Below are positions 16,150 to 24,800 of a DNA stretch of 64,000 bases, piece after piece. Source of the DNA: Sediminibacterium goheungense. GTDB lineage: Bacteria > Bacteroidota > Bacteroidia > Chitinophagales > Chitinophagaceae. Position numbers and translations under genes: made by a program. The stretch is taken from positions 62,001-126,000 of the forward strand of contig NZ_SNWP01000010.1 in assembly GCF_004361915.1 (NCBI RefSeq), written 5' to 3'. The notes under the pieces are model-generated. The model was not told where the DNA came from, ran no database searches, and worked only from the letters and a program-made list of their open reading frames with translations. Position 1 is the first letter of the stretch, and every line of letters begins with the position of its first letter.

Positions 16150-17052
16150 ATGCAATCAAATATTGGATTGATTTTAGAAGAGAAAGCTGCTGATATCGGC
16201 AATTTTATCGTGGGCAGGTTATTACCGTTCAGGCAAAAAAGAGCGGTTGGTCCATTTGTGTTTATTGACCATATGAAGCCCACCTGTTTAAAAGATTACC
16301 AGAATATAGACATCCCCCCTCACCCACATATTGGCCTATCTACTTTAACCTATTTGCTGGAAGGCTCTATTTTTCATAGAGATAGTATGGGTATTGCCAT
16401 AGAAATAAAAGCTGGCGAAGTAAACTGGATGACGGCCGGCAAGGGTGTGGTACATTCAGAAAGAACACCGGAATATTTACGTAAGGCGGATAAATTTCTA
16501 CATGGTTTTCAAATCTGGATTGGTCTACCCAAAGAACTTGAACAGTGTGAACCAAGCTTTCATCATATCGACAAAGAAGCCATTCCAGTTTGGGAGGAAG
16601 ATGGCATTGAATATAAATTGATTGCAGGAGAGATTGACGGTAAAAAATCACCGGTTCCTGTTCACAGTCCTTTGTTTTTCTTGGAGATCAAAACCAATGA
16701 CCAGAAAAAAATAAATATCGGATCAAAATTATTCGGGGAAGTGGGTATGTATGTATTGGATGGAACCGTAAAAATAGAGGGTAATGATTATGGAACTTCT
16801 CAGTTATTGGTTGCCAAAAACGCCAGTCTCTGTGAGTTTGAAACCAATGGCATAACCACTTTATACTTATTTGGTGGAGAGCCTTTTACAGAAGAACGAT
16901 TCATTTACTGGAACTTTGTAAACTCGGATAAGAACATGATAGAGCAGGCGAAAAATAACTGGAAGAACCAGAATCTGGATGCTTTTCCGAAGATTCCGGG
17001 TGATGATGAAGAGTTTGTTCCGTTGCCGGAATTGCGTACTCAAAGCCAATAA
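16150..17052 (+). CDS. Pirin family protein
   Basis: A 300-residue bicupin of the pirin family. The N-terminal cupin has the metal-site pattern PPHPHIGLSTLTYLLEG, then HRDSMG, then WMTAGKGVVHSE. The PFVFIDHM and FLHGFQIWIGLPKE stretches are also diagnostic. Bacterial pirins are metal-binding proteins; some have quercetin-dioxygenase activity and others act in regulation, and sequence does not choose between them. It is convergent with the gene ending at 17141. Confidence 0.9.
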   Translation: MQSNIGLILEEKAADIGNFIVGRLLPFRQKRAVGPFVFIDHMKPTCLKDYQNIDIPPHPHIGLSTLTYLLEGSIFHRDSMGIAIEIKAGEVNWMTAGKGVVHSERTPEYLRKADKFLHGFQIWIGLPKELEQCEPSFHHIDKEAIPVWEEDGIEYKLIAGEIDGKKSPVPVHSPLFFLEIKTNDQKKINIGSKLFGEVGMYVLDGTVKIEGNDYGTSQLLVAKNASLCEFETNGITTLYLFGGEPFTEERFIYWNFVNSDKNMIEQAKNNWKNQNLDAFPKIPGDDEEFVPLPELRTQSQ

Positions 17053-17140
17053 TGCTTATAATTAACTTTAAAAAAAATGAGCACAGAGATATCTAATATT
17101 TCATGCAAAAAATAACCGGAAGAATATTTTTCTTAAGCCA

Positions 17141-17791
17141 CTATTTACCGCTTCCATAAGAATCACCTGGCGAAGCAGCACCAACACCCGCCAATGGAAC
17201 TGCTGACCCTTCATTATGTTCATCATACATTCTTTTTGCCAATTGCATTTTGGCAAGAGCATCTTCAATTTTAGACAATGCCCCGGTAATACCTGTTGGG
17301 TCAATATTACTAATAAGACTTAAAGCCTGAGATGTATATTTTCGCACATCTGATCTTTCATCAAGTTGTTCCTTGAAACGAAAAAGGTTTTTCAACTCTC
17401 TTAAATGCCCTATAGCTTTTTTCTGGTCCGCATCCAAAATAGGTTCATAGCCCTGAGCTATCATTGAGGGTGTCATACCTGAATATTCAACTACCTTTAT
17501 CGCTGCATCAAAACCTTTTTGTGTAGCATCAAATCTTTGAACAACACCTTCACTACTTGTGCTTTTTCGCTCTGTAAATTTTACACTTTTATCAGCAAAT
17601 TCGTTGGCCATGATTTGTAATTGTGCAGCCTGTTTATTCTTAGGCGCGGCATCTACCATTGCCTGTAATTTATCCTGTAGTAGTTGGGTTGGATTTATTG
17701 TTTTACTGGTATTTGAGTGAGCCCTTACAGATGTATTATGTGCTGACGCACGATTTGAGCTACTGTTGTTTTGGGATTTTTGGATCTTCAT
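17141..17791 (-). CDS. Orphan protein with DUF4157/eCIS-cargo-like N-terminal signature
   Basis: A 216-residue protein of unknown function. Residues 1-35 are Ser/Asn-rich and look disordered. Residues about 36-65 read QLLQDKLQAMVDAAPKNKQA then AQLQIMAN, and VVQR follows at 83-86. This spaced pattern (LQ-MV/AD-SP--KQAAQLQ-MA ... VVQR) is the recurrent N-terminal signature of Bacteroidota proteins with the eCIS-core/DUF4157 domain. The DUF4157 domain (HE--H metal motif) is absent; instead there is an unrecognised, mostly helical 90-195 region and a Gly/Ser tail. No contractile injection gene is nearby. No signal peptide. The role as a cargo or effector is inference. Confidence 0.6.
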   Translation of the reverse strand: MKIQKSQNNSSSNRASAHNTSVRAHSNTSKTINPTQLLQDKLQAMVDAAPKNKQAAQLQIMANEFADKSVKFTERKSTSSEGVVQRFDATQKGFDAAIKVVEYSGMTPSMIAQGYEPILDADQKKAIGHLRELKNLFRFKEQLDERSDVRKYTSQALSLISNIDPTGITGALSKIEDALAKMQLAKRMYDEHNEGSAVPLAGVGAASPGDSYGSGK

Positions 17792-17886
17792 AAGTGTATA
17801 TGTCTCTTTACCAATTATAGTAATATAAGTTAACGAATTATCTGACTATTTCAATTATGCTGAAAATGAGCATTTCGCTTTACCAA

Positions 17887-18606
17887 CTACACTTTTACCC
17901 CAAACAAATACCCCACCACCGCCGATATTACCATCGCAATGGTACCCCAGATCACAATACGTAAAATGGCTTTACGAATAACTGACCCACCTGTTTTGGC
18001 GGCTACAGCACCGAGTATAATCAATGATAGAATGGTAAAGCCATAAAGGAAATATTCCATTTGCTGTACGGGTGCGAATACGGTTACCAATACCGGCAAT
18101 AATCCACCAGCCGTAAATGCGGCACCGGAAGCAAAAGCTGCCTGTATGGGGTTGGCCTGACTAACTTCATTGATACCGAGTTCATCTCTTACATGTGCAC
18201 CTAATGCATCAACTTCTGTAAGTTCCTTTGCTACCTGCATGGCCGTTTCTTTTTTGAGGCCCCTTTTTTCATAAATCTGAGCCAGTATCTGTAATTCTAC
18301 TTCCGGCATTTCTTCCAGCTCCTGTTTTTCCCGGGCAATATCAGCTTTCTCGATATCCGTCTGAGAACTTACCGAAACATATTCACCTGCTGCCATTGAC
18401 AATGCACCAGCTACCAGACCTGCTACACTGGCCAGTAAAATAGGATCACGGCTGGTACTAGCGGCGGCCACACCGATCGCAAGGCTCGAAACAGATATAA
18501 TACCATCATTAGCCCCCAGCACAGCTGCACGCAGCCAGTTACTCCGGTGTATGTAATGACTTTCTAAATAATTATCGATGGTGATATTCTTGTCTGCAGT
18601 TGCCAT
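17887..18606 (-). CDS. VIT1/CCC1 family transporter
   Basis: A 239-residue membrane protein. The first helix, LRAAVLGANDGIISVSSLAI, and the ALSMAAGEYVSVSSQTDIE segment are the VIT1/CCC1 signatures. A cytoplasmic helical insert (about 85-150; EKADIAREKQELEEMPEVEL) matches the metal-binding region of the family, and three more helices follow. Members move Fe2+ or Mn2+ out of the cytosol. A start at 18606 gives the normal N-terminus. It is a single gene with no obvious partner. Confidence 0.88.
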   Translation of the reverse strand: MATADKNITIDNYLESHYIHRSNWLRAAVLGANDGIISVSSLAIGVAAASTSRDPILLASVAGLVAGALSMAAGEYVSVSSQTDIEKADIAREKQELEEMPEVELQILAQIYEKRGLKKETAMQVAKELTEVDALGAHVRDELGINEVSQANPIQAAFASGAAFTAGGLLPVLVTVFAPVQQMEYFLYGFTILSLIILGAVAAKTGGSVIRKAILRIVIWGTIAMVISAVVGYLFGVKV

Positions 18607-18738
18607 GGCTTAAGAATTGAGCTGACGATATAATGAAAGTTAAGAACTAAAACCCAGAAAAATCAATCCTCTTAAATGGGAGGAGACTTAATCCGAATTT
18701 GCAGGAGTATTTTCTCTGTCTGTCTGATTGGCTGAGAA

Positions 18739-18770
18739 GGTTCACCGCAGCGAACATAAGAACGCAAAGG
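18739..18770. repeat. Solo family F word repeat
   Basis: GGTTCACCGCAGCGAACATA-AGAACGCAAAGG lies in the 260-bp gap 18607-18866 upstream of the transporter gene. It resembles the CACCGCAG/CACGGAG repeats at 43265-43296 and around the GxxExxY gene. No inverted partner is seen nearby, and nothing else of note is in this gap. Confidence 0.4.
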
Positions 18771-18866
18771 TTATATAGAGAATTCCAGATTATACGTTTT
18801 TACCTACTAGAGATCAACGAGCCCTATTTTCGATGTCGCATATTAGCGGAATAACTGAACCGACTA

Positions 18867-19820
18867 CTACTTCGATAAAACAAAATCTGCGATCAGCTTC
18901 ACCAACTCTTCATTAACAGGCAAAGACGGATTGCTGTATGATGCTGCATTTTCAGTCTGTCCACCCTGAATCGTTTTTAATACATGGTTCATGTTTTGAA
19001 TGAGTGCCAGTTTTGATCCGGCTTTTGCAGCAGCTAGCGCTTCGGCATCTGCGGTTGTTATCTGCAAATCGCTCGTACCCTGAACAATCAATACCGGCAT
19101 AGTAAGTTTTGCTATTTCAGTAACTGGATTGTACTTAAACCATGAGATCATATAGGGTTGCACACTGGGGCGGAAAAGCGTATACAACATGGGGCTCACA
19201 TCCTGCACTGTTTTACCCTTTACCAAACTATCAATAATAGTGTAAGAAGGGTCTTTAACCATAGCAGGTTGAGCAGCTAACTGATCTTTCAGAATGCGAT
19301 CTGCAGCTTTTCCAGCACCCGCAATGGATACAAATCCGTCTACCCTACCGGCTGCTGCAATCATGCCAATAAGTGACCCTTCACTATGCCCAGCAACAAC
19401 TACTTTTGAAAACCGTAGATCTTTTTTTAGGATATCAATCCACGCTACTACATCCTGAATATAATCATCAAAACGGAGATCCGCTTCCTGTTTACCGGCA
19501 GCTGCACTTGCTGCTATACCCCTTTTATCATACCGAACAGATGCAATACCTTTTGATGCCAGACCTTTTGCCAACATATGAAGGCTTTCATTTTTCATCA
19601 TCGGGTTATTACCATTTCGGTCTGTAGGACCAGAACCCGCAATGAGCAATACTACGGGAATTTTACCATTACTAACAGGCAGCATCAGCGAACCCATAAT
19701 GGTACCACTTGCGGTTGAGAGATTAAAAGGTAATTCGGTTGATGCTGTATCGGAAAAGGAACGCGCCTGAACAGATGTAAAGGCCATCACTAACGATAAA
19801 AACAACAGCTTCTTTTTCAT
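18867..19820 (-). CDS. Exported alpha/beta hydrolase
   Basis: A 317-residue protein with a signal peptide (about 1-19, TSVQA-RS). Hydrolase motifs are the oxyanion-loop LLIAGSGPTDRNGN, SVRYDKRGIAAS, the nucleophile elbow VVAGHSEGSLIGM, a late acid in VLIVQGTSDLQIT and a final His in NMNHVLK. It resembles the DLH/YqiA-like secreted hydrolases common in Bacteroidota. Substrate unknown. It stands alone, with a small hairpin at 19895-19915 upstream belonging to its neighbour. Confidence 0.82.
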   Translation of the reverse strand: MKKKLLFLSLVMAFTSVQARSFSDTASTELPFNLSTASGTIMGSLMLPVSNGKIPVVLLIAGSGPTDRNGNNPMMKNESLHMLAKGLASKGIASVRYDKRGIAASAAAGKQEADLRFDDYIQDVVAWIDILKKDLRFSKVVVAGHSEGSLIGMIAAAGRVDGFVSIAGAGKAADRILKDQLAAQPAMVKDPSYTIIDSLVKGKTVQDVSPMLYTLFRPSVQPYMISWFKYNPVTEIAKLTMPVLIVQGTSDLQITTADAEALAAAKAGSKLALIQNMNHVLKTIQGGQTENAASYSNPSLPVNEELVKLIADFVLSK

Positions 19821-19894
19821 GGAAATCTTTAAATAATTAAATCAACAGCATCCGTTCCAGGCACAAAATACATGATACATGTTTTAAGGCTGAT

Positions 19895-19915
19895 AATAGT
19901 AATCCAATTACTATT
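19895..19915 (-). terminator. Stop-overlapping hairpin of the small zinc-ribbon gene
   Basis: AATAGTAA-TCCAA-TTACTATT is a perfect 8-bp stem that contains the stop codon (19911-19913) of the gene ending at 19911. It is AT-rich without a clear T-tract, so termination is possible but weakly supported. Confidence 0.4.
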
Positions 19916-20129
19916 CGCCAAAAAACCATTCAATCCTTGTACATTCAGCACAAACAAAACAGGAAGCCGATTTATCTGCCCAGTCAATTCCCCAAAAAGT
20001 ACTGCTTGCCTTATTCAACTGAGCTTGGGTAACCCAGAATAAGTTATGCTGGCAATGTGGGCATATCAAGGGTTTACCATTGATCTTTACAGACTCGGGA
20101 ACATCTTTATCCTTATTAAACAAACCCAT
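19911..20129 (-). CDS. Small zinc-ribbon protein
   Basis: A 72-residue protein. CPHC at about 23-26 and CFVCAEC at about 57-63 provide the cysteines for a zinc ribbon. The segment between them is aromatic (FWVTQAQLNKASSTFWGIDW). No partner domain, no signal peptide. It starts 20 bp downstream of the gene at 20150-20512 and may share its transcript. Function unknown. Confidence 0.65.
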   Translation of the reverse strand: MGLFNKDKDVPESVKINGKPLICPHCQHNLFWVTQAQLNKASSTFWGIDWADKSASCFVCAECTRIEWFFGE

Positions 20130-20149
20130 TACTTAGTCAGTTGAAACAT

Positions 20150-20512
20150 TTAGAAATCCTGTTTTGTTAAAACATACTTATCTGTATCACTGTATTTCCT
20201 TACAAAACCATTCCATTGCTTTTCTGCATCTGCTGCTGTAGGATATGTATTCAGATCGGAGGTACAACCTGCCTGGTTTTTACAGTCTCCATTTACTTTG
20301 TCTGCCCAGGCTTTGGTGAGCACTTTGATTCTTTGCACATCGTTGGGCATCTGCTTTATGTCAGTATATATGGCGTATTGTTTTCCTTCTACGCTTTTTT
20401 GATTAACAGCACGGGATGAAAAAAAATAATACACGGTATTATTCCTGGTAGCCACAGCCGTGTCACTCAAAGCGCAAACTGCCAGACAGCAGCATAACAT
20501 GATCAGTTTCAT
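20150..20512 (-). CDS. Small exported protein of unknown function
   Basis: A 120-residue protein with an N-terminal signal sequence (MKLIMLCCCLAVCALSDTAV). Mature sequence is polar with one likely disulfide pair (GDCKNQAGCTSD, about 85-93). A C-terminal segment (AADAEKQWNGFVRKYSDTDK) suggests a small periplasmic or secreted protein. No family recognised. The upstream gap 20513-20683 holds the S9 peptidase terminator and a B-like word tract (TTTCTTATTTCTTATTC, about 20644-20660). Confidence 0.55.
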   Translation of the reverse strand: MKLIMLCCCLAVCALSDTAVATRNNTVYYFFSSRAVNQKSVEGKQYAIYTDIKQMPNDVQRIKVLTKAWADKVNGDCKNQAGCTSDLNTYPTAADAEKQWNGFVRKYSDTDKYVLTKQDF

Positions 20513-20605
20513 AGATTCAATGTTTACATGAAGAAATTAACAGAGGGACATTTACTAATATACGAAATATTTTGAATAAAACAAAAAACGCCCCCTTTCA
20601 GCCAT

Positions 20606-20636
20606 AAAAAAACTGCGGCCCCATAAGGACCGCAGT
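20606..20636 (-). terminator. Intrinsic terminator of the S9 peptidase gene
   Basis: On the minus strand ACTGCGGTCC-TTATG-GGGCCGCAGT forms a 10-bp stem with one mismatch and is followed by seven T residues. It lies 48 nt after the peptidase stop codon at 20684. The T-tract direction shows that it serves the minus strand. Confidence 0.8.
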
Positions 20637-20683
20637 CACAAAATCTTTCTTATTTCTTATTCTATATTTCTTCTTTCCTATTT

Positions 20684-23218
20684 CTAATTCCGCCTTCCGC
20701 CGCCTGCTCTTCCGTTCTGTTCTACTTCTTTGTTCATTTCTTCTATATCGGTTTCTGTACGGCCCGTTTTATCGCCCAACAGGTGTTCTGCAAAATAATC
20801 AGCCTGTCTCCAGAAGAAATATTCAGTCATATCACCATAACCATGTCGCTGACCGGGTAATACTACCAGGTCAAAACGTTTATTGGCACGGATCAATGCA
20901 TTCGCCATACGGATGGTATTGGCAGGGTGTACGTTATTATCGATATCACCATGCGATAACATCAGTTTGCCTTTCAGGTTTTTAGCGATATCGGGGTTCT
21001 TTTCAATGCTATAGAGGAATGAAGTATCTCCTTTATCACTGATCACTTCTTTCACACCATGGTGCTGCTCACTCCACCATCTGTTATACACAGAGTTGTC
21101 GTGGTTACCCGCAGATGATACGGCTACTTTAAAGAAATCAGGATATACCAGCATCGCAGCGGTACTCATAAAGCCTCCACCTGAGTGACCATGGATACCT
21201 ACACGGTTGATGTCAATATATTTATAACGATCTGCCAGTTGTTCAGCTACTGCTTTTTTATCGGCCAGACCATAATCACGCAGATTACCATAACCAAAAT
21301 TGTGGTACCATTTGCTACGTGCAGGGTGACCACCACGGTTACCAAGGGTAATAACAATAAAGCCCATTTGCGCCAAACGATCGGTTCTATCGAAACCACG
21401 GCTGAAAGCCTTGTTTACAGCTTCTGTCTGAGGGCCGGGATATACGTATTCAATCAGCGGGTATTTTTTGGTACTGTCGAAATCAAAAGGTTTGTAGATG
21501 GTACCATAGATATCGGTAATACCATCATCTGCTTTTGCCTTGAATATTTCAGGGAACTTATAACCTGCAGCAAACAGAGAAGAAAGATCTGCTGTTTCCA
21601 GATCCAGTACTTTTTTACCTTCTGCATTGTACAAAACAGATTTTGGAACCGTATTTACGCGGGAATAGTTATCAATAAAGAAACTATTACCATCATTCAT
21701 ACGCATAGCATGATCGAAATCACCTGCATTCAGCAATTTCATACCTGTACCATCGAAATTAATACGGTACGCATGCAGGTAATAAGGATCCTCACCGGCT
21801 TCTTTACCATTGGCAGAAAAATACAGCACTCGTTTGGCTTCATCTACGCCCAGAATATCTTCACAATGGAAAGCACCAGTGGTGATCTGATTTTTCAGCT
21901 TACCATTTTCATCGTACAGGTAAAAATGAGCCCAGCCATCACGCTCGCTCCAGTGAATAAATTCTTTTCCGCCATTCACCAGTGCAATCTGGTTTACTTC
22001 GATAAAACTGTTAAAGCGTTCTTCCACCAGTGCTTTTACAGTACCGGTAGCCACATCAACCACACATACATCTATACGCTTTTGGTCACGGCCCGTGCGG
22101 GTCATATAGAATTTATCTTTGGTACCCAGCCATACACTTGGTCTCCAGTCATCATCACGTGTATTTACTTTGGCAGGTGCAGCCCATGTACCCAGGGTCT
22201 GGTCTTTAAAAGCAGATACATTTAATTCTTTTGAGGTTTTATTAGCAACATCAAACAGGTAAAGGTGATCAACCGGCGCTTCTTTTTCACCTGGCATCCA
22301 GTATTTATAGGTCTCCAATGTTGGGCGCGGACTGGCTACACTATTAATTACCCAGAGATTTTTCACTTTGCGGTTATCAACACGACGCATCGTAAAATAT
22401 TTTGAATCGGGTGACCATAAAGCAAATACAGGCTTTCTCTTCTTGGCTTCTTTTTCTTTTTCATCATCTGTCATTCCACTACCAGAGAGGTTGCCATCAT
22501 TGTAATAACCATACCCGTCGATACCATCTTTTGTGAGTGCATATTCTTCGATGGTTGAATCATTTTCATTCTTAAGTGCCTTTTCATAATTCACTTTATC
22601 CATCCAGTATACATTGTAGTTCTTACCGAATACAATTACATTACCATCAGGAGAAATATTGGCCCAGTTAGGTTTTCTCTTTGGTTTTTTGAAATCAGGC
22701 AGTTCAATCAATTCTCCTGTAGTAAGATTGTATTCAAAATAGAATACTTTCTTGGCAGGTGATGAAGCTGCAGCAGCTCCCGCAGCACCACGTCTGCCTG
22801 TAGTAGCAGAATCTTTTTTCACCTCATCCTGTGTACTTTTCACTTCAAACTGAATCCAGTTTTCATCGCGTACAAAACGCATACTGTCCAGACCCAGATT
22901 CTGTGCATCAAAAGGATCTTTTACCACACGCGTGATCTTGGCTGCCAGGTCTGCATTATCAAACAATACCTTTTTCTCTCCTTTTACAGGATCCACGATG
23001 TACCACTTTTTACCTTCTGTGGTTTCATACATGTACCAGAATTTGTCGGAATTTTTTAACCAGTGTGGGTCAACGCTGGTACTGAAAATCATTTTACCCA
23101 GTTTCTTGGGAGAAAAACGGGCAGCCAATGCATAATTGGCCTTTGTGACGGGTGTTTGTTGTGCAATAGTGGCAAATGCAAACAGCATGCATACTGACAA
23201 CAGCATGAATTTTCTCAT
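20684..23218 (-). CDS. Exported S9 family peptidase, dipeptidyl-peptidase IV type
   Basis: An 844-residue protein with a signal peptide (cleavage near ATIAQ-QT). A DPP IV N-terminal beta-propeller covers about 80-560 and a prolyl-oligopeptidase catalytic domain about 590-820. The nucleophile is in GHSGGGFMS (about Ser680), the acid in SHGDIDNNVHP and the histidine in PGQRHGYGDM. The tail is Gly/Arg-rich (GRAGGGRR). Such periplasmic enzymes release dipeptides, typically after proline. A low-complexity loop (GRRGAAGAAAASS, about 145) is a lineage-specific insert. It has its own terminator. Confidence 0.92.
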   Translation of the reverse strand: MRKFMLLSVCMLFAFATIAQQTPVTKANYALAARFSPKKLGKMIFSTSVDPHWLKNSDKFWYMYETTEGKKWYIVDPVKGEKKVLFDNADLAAKITRVVKDPFDAQNLGLDSMRFVRDENWIQFEVKSTQDEVKKDSATTGRRGAAGAAAASSPAKKVFYFEYNLTTGELIELPDFKKPKRKPNWANISPDGNVIVFGKNYNVYWMDKVNYEKALKNENDSTIEEYALTKDGIDGYGYYNDGNLSGSGMTDDEKEKEAKKRKPVFALWSPDSKYFTMRRVDNRKVKNLWVINSVASPRPTLETYKYWMPGEKEAPVDHLYLFDVANKTSKELNVSAFKDQTLGTWAAPAKVNTRDDDWRPSVWLGTKDKFYMTRTGRDQKRIDVCVVDVATGTVKALVEERFNSFIEVNQIALVNGGKEFIHWSERDGWAHFYLYDENGKLKNQITTGAFHCEDILGVDEAKRVLYFSANGKEAGEDPYYLHAYRINFDGTGMKLLNAGDFDHAMRMNDGNSFFIDNYSRVNTVPKSVLYNAEGKKVLDLETADLSSLFAAGYKFPEIFKAKADDGITDIYGTIYKPFDFDSTKKYPLIEYVYPGPQTEAVNKAFSRGFDRTDRLAQMGFIVITLGNRGGHPARSKWYHNFGYGNLRDYGLADKKAVAEQLADRYKYIDINRVGIHGHSGGGFMSTAAMLVYPDFFKVAVSSAGNHDNSVYNRWWSEQHHGVKEVISDKGDTSFLYSIEKNPDIAKNLKGKLMLSHGDIDNNVHPANTIRMANALIRANKRFDLVVLPGQRHGYGDMTEYFFWRQADYFAEHLLGDKTGRTETDIEEMNKEVEQNGRAGGGRRN

Positions 23219-23260
23219 ACAGTTTCTAAGTTTTTGGAAGTCTGAAAATTAGGCCAAAGC

Positions 23261-23441
23261 GATCAATTCACCGACGGATATTGATAAAAATTCGGTGAAG
23301 ATCGTTTTTCAGTCCCTGTTAAGGGCATATAAGCACCGGCTACACAACGCTGCCAACAGGTTTTTGCTACTGGGTTTCTGACGCAGGAAGGCACCGTGGA
23401 GAGCCAGCGGACGGAGACTTACTACAGGGTTAGAGTAACCC
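23261..23441. other. Possible structured RNA upstream of kynU
   Basis: The 244-bp divergent gap 23219-23462 is denser in G and C than neighbouring spacers and has several pairings. TTCACCGA/TCGGTGAA (23267-23299) is flanked by GATC on both sides. CCCTGT near 23315 can pair with ACAGGG at 23424-23429, closing a domain of about 115 nt. GGGTTA-GAG-TAACCC (23427-23441) ends just before the first in-frame ATG of kynU. No match to RNase P, tmRNA or SRP RNA was recognised. Whether it is transcribed, and from which strand, is unknown. Confidence 0.35.
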
Positions 23442-23462
23442 ATGCAATTACACTATTTTAGC

Positions 23463-24740
23463 ATGAAAATAGATACGATGTTTGCTTTCAGTACTGATAT
23501 AGGTTATGCCCTAACCGCCGATGCCAATGATGAACTTGCCCGTTTTAAAAAGGAATTCCATTTCCCACAAAAAGATGGAAAAGATGTCATCTATTTCTGT
23601 GGTAATTCATTGGGGCTGCAGCCCCGCCATACTGCTGCTGCTATCGAAACCGAGCTGGAGAGCTGGCGTAACTATGCTGTAGGCGGCTATTTTGGTGGTA
23701 CAAATCCCTGGTTATGGTACCACCAGTACTGCACACCTGCATTGGCAAAAATGATGGGCTGTAAGGAAGATGAAGTCACCGTAATGAATGCCCTTACCGT
23801 TAACCTGCATTTACTGATGCTGAGTTTTTACAAACCCACTTCTTCCCGTTTTAAAATTATGATGGAAGCTGGAGCCTTCCCTTCCGACCAATATGCAGTG
23901 GAAACACTGGTTAAACATTTTGGGCTCGACCCCGACAAAGCCATCATTGAAATCAGTCCTAGGGAAGGTGAAAAACTATTACGTAAGGAAGATATCCTGC
24001 AAAACATAGAACAGCAGGGGGAAAGTCTGGCCATGACTTTATTTGGCGGCATCAACTATTATACCGGTCAGTTATTTGATATGGCCGCCATCACCGAAGC
24101 AGCACAAAAGGCAGGCGCCATTGCTGGCTTCGACCTCGCCCATGTTGCCGGTAATATACCTATGCAATTACATGATGTAAATATTGACTTTGCAGTTTGG
24201 TGCAGTTATAAATACCTCAATGCAGGACCAGGCGCCGTTGGTGGTGTATTTGTACATGAAAAACATGCTACCAACGCTGCCACACCCCGTTTGGCTGGCT
24301 GGTGGGGCAATGATGAAAAGACCCGTTTTAAAATGGAGAAAGGTTTTGTTCCCAAAACCAATGCTACCGGATGGAACATCAGCACATCTCAGGTATTTAA
24401 TACGGTTTGTTTGAAAGCGTCTCTGGAACTTTTTGAAGCAGCAGGTATAGAAAGACTACGTAAAAAAAGTATTCACCTTACGGCTTACCTCGAATACTTA
24501 TTAAAGCAACTGACACATATTAATTTTGAAATAATTACCCCTGCTGATCCCGAACAGAGAGGTGCACAGTTATGCTTATATTTTAAAGAAAGGGGTAAAG
24601 AAATTCATGATAAGATGATCAGCAGCGGCATTATAGTAGACTACCGTGAGCCAGGAGTTATCCGTGTGGCACCCGCGCCTATGTACTGTAGCTTTGAAGA
24701 TGTGTATCGTTTTTATGAGATACTGAAGAATAATTTTTAA
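23463..24740 (+). CDS. kynU: Kynureninase
   Basis: A 425-residue PLP enzyme that cleaves kynurenine to anthranilate and alanine in tryptophan breakdown. The PLP-lysine region is WCSYKYLNAGPGAVGG (lysine about 248), with FDLAHVAGN upstream and the family-typical GWWGN and VPKTNATGWNISTSQVFNT downstream. An ATG at 23442 would add seven residues but lies against a perfect hairpin. The ATG at 23463 follows a TATTTTAG box and gives the usual N-terminus. Tryptophan 2,3-dioxygenase lies 3.5 kb downstream on the same strand, while formamidase and kynurenine monooxygenase genes are not in the window. Confidence 0.95.
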   Translation: MKIDTMFAFSTDIGYALTADANDELARFKKEFHFPQKDGKDVIYFCGNSLGLQPRHTAAAIETELESWRNYAVGGYFGGTNPWLWYHQYCTPALAKMMGCKEDEVTVMNALTVNLHLLMLSFYKPTSSRFKIMMEAGAFPSDQYAVETLVKHFGLDPDKAIIEISPREGEKLLRKEDILQNIEQQGESLAMTLFGGINYYTGQLFDMAAITEAAQKAGAIAGFDLAHVAGNIPMQLHDVNIDFAVWCSYKYLNAGPGAVGGVFVHEKHATNAATPRLAGWWGNDEKTRFKMEKGFVPKTNATGWNISTSQVFNTVCLKASLELFEAAGIERLRKKSIHLTAYLEYLLKQLTHINFEIITPADPEQRGAQLCLYFKERGKEIHDKMISSGIIVDYREPGVIRVAPAPMYCSFEDVYRFYEILKNNF

Positions 24741-24800
24741 TTTCTTTTATGTTTTGCAGTCTCTCTCAGTATAATCTCTTTCTTGATCTTTGATCACTTT

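Noticed and set aside
17101..17304. 67-residue minus-strand frame
   Set aside because: It overlaps the end of the 216-residue orphan gene in another frame and has no support of its own.
21185..22225. 346-residue plus-strand reading frame
   Set aside because: It lies wholly antisense to the S9 peptidase, whose catalytic and propeller motifs are intact; the translated sequence has no recognisable motif.
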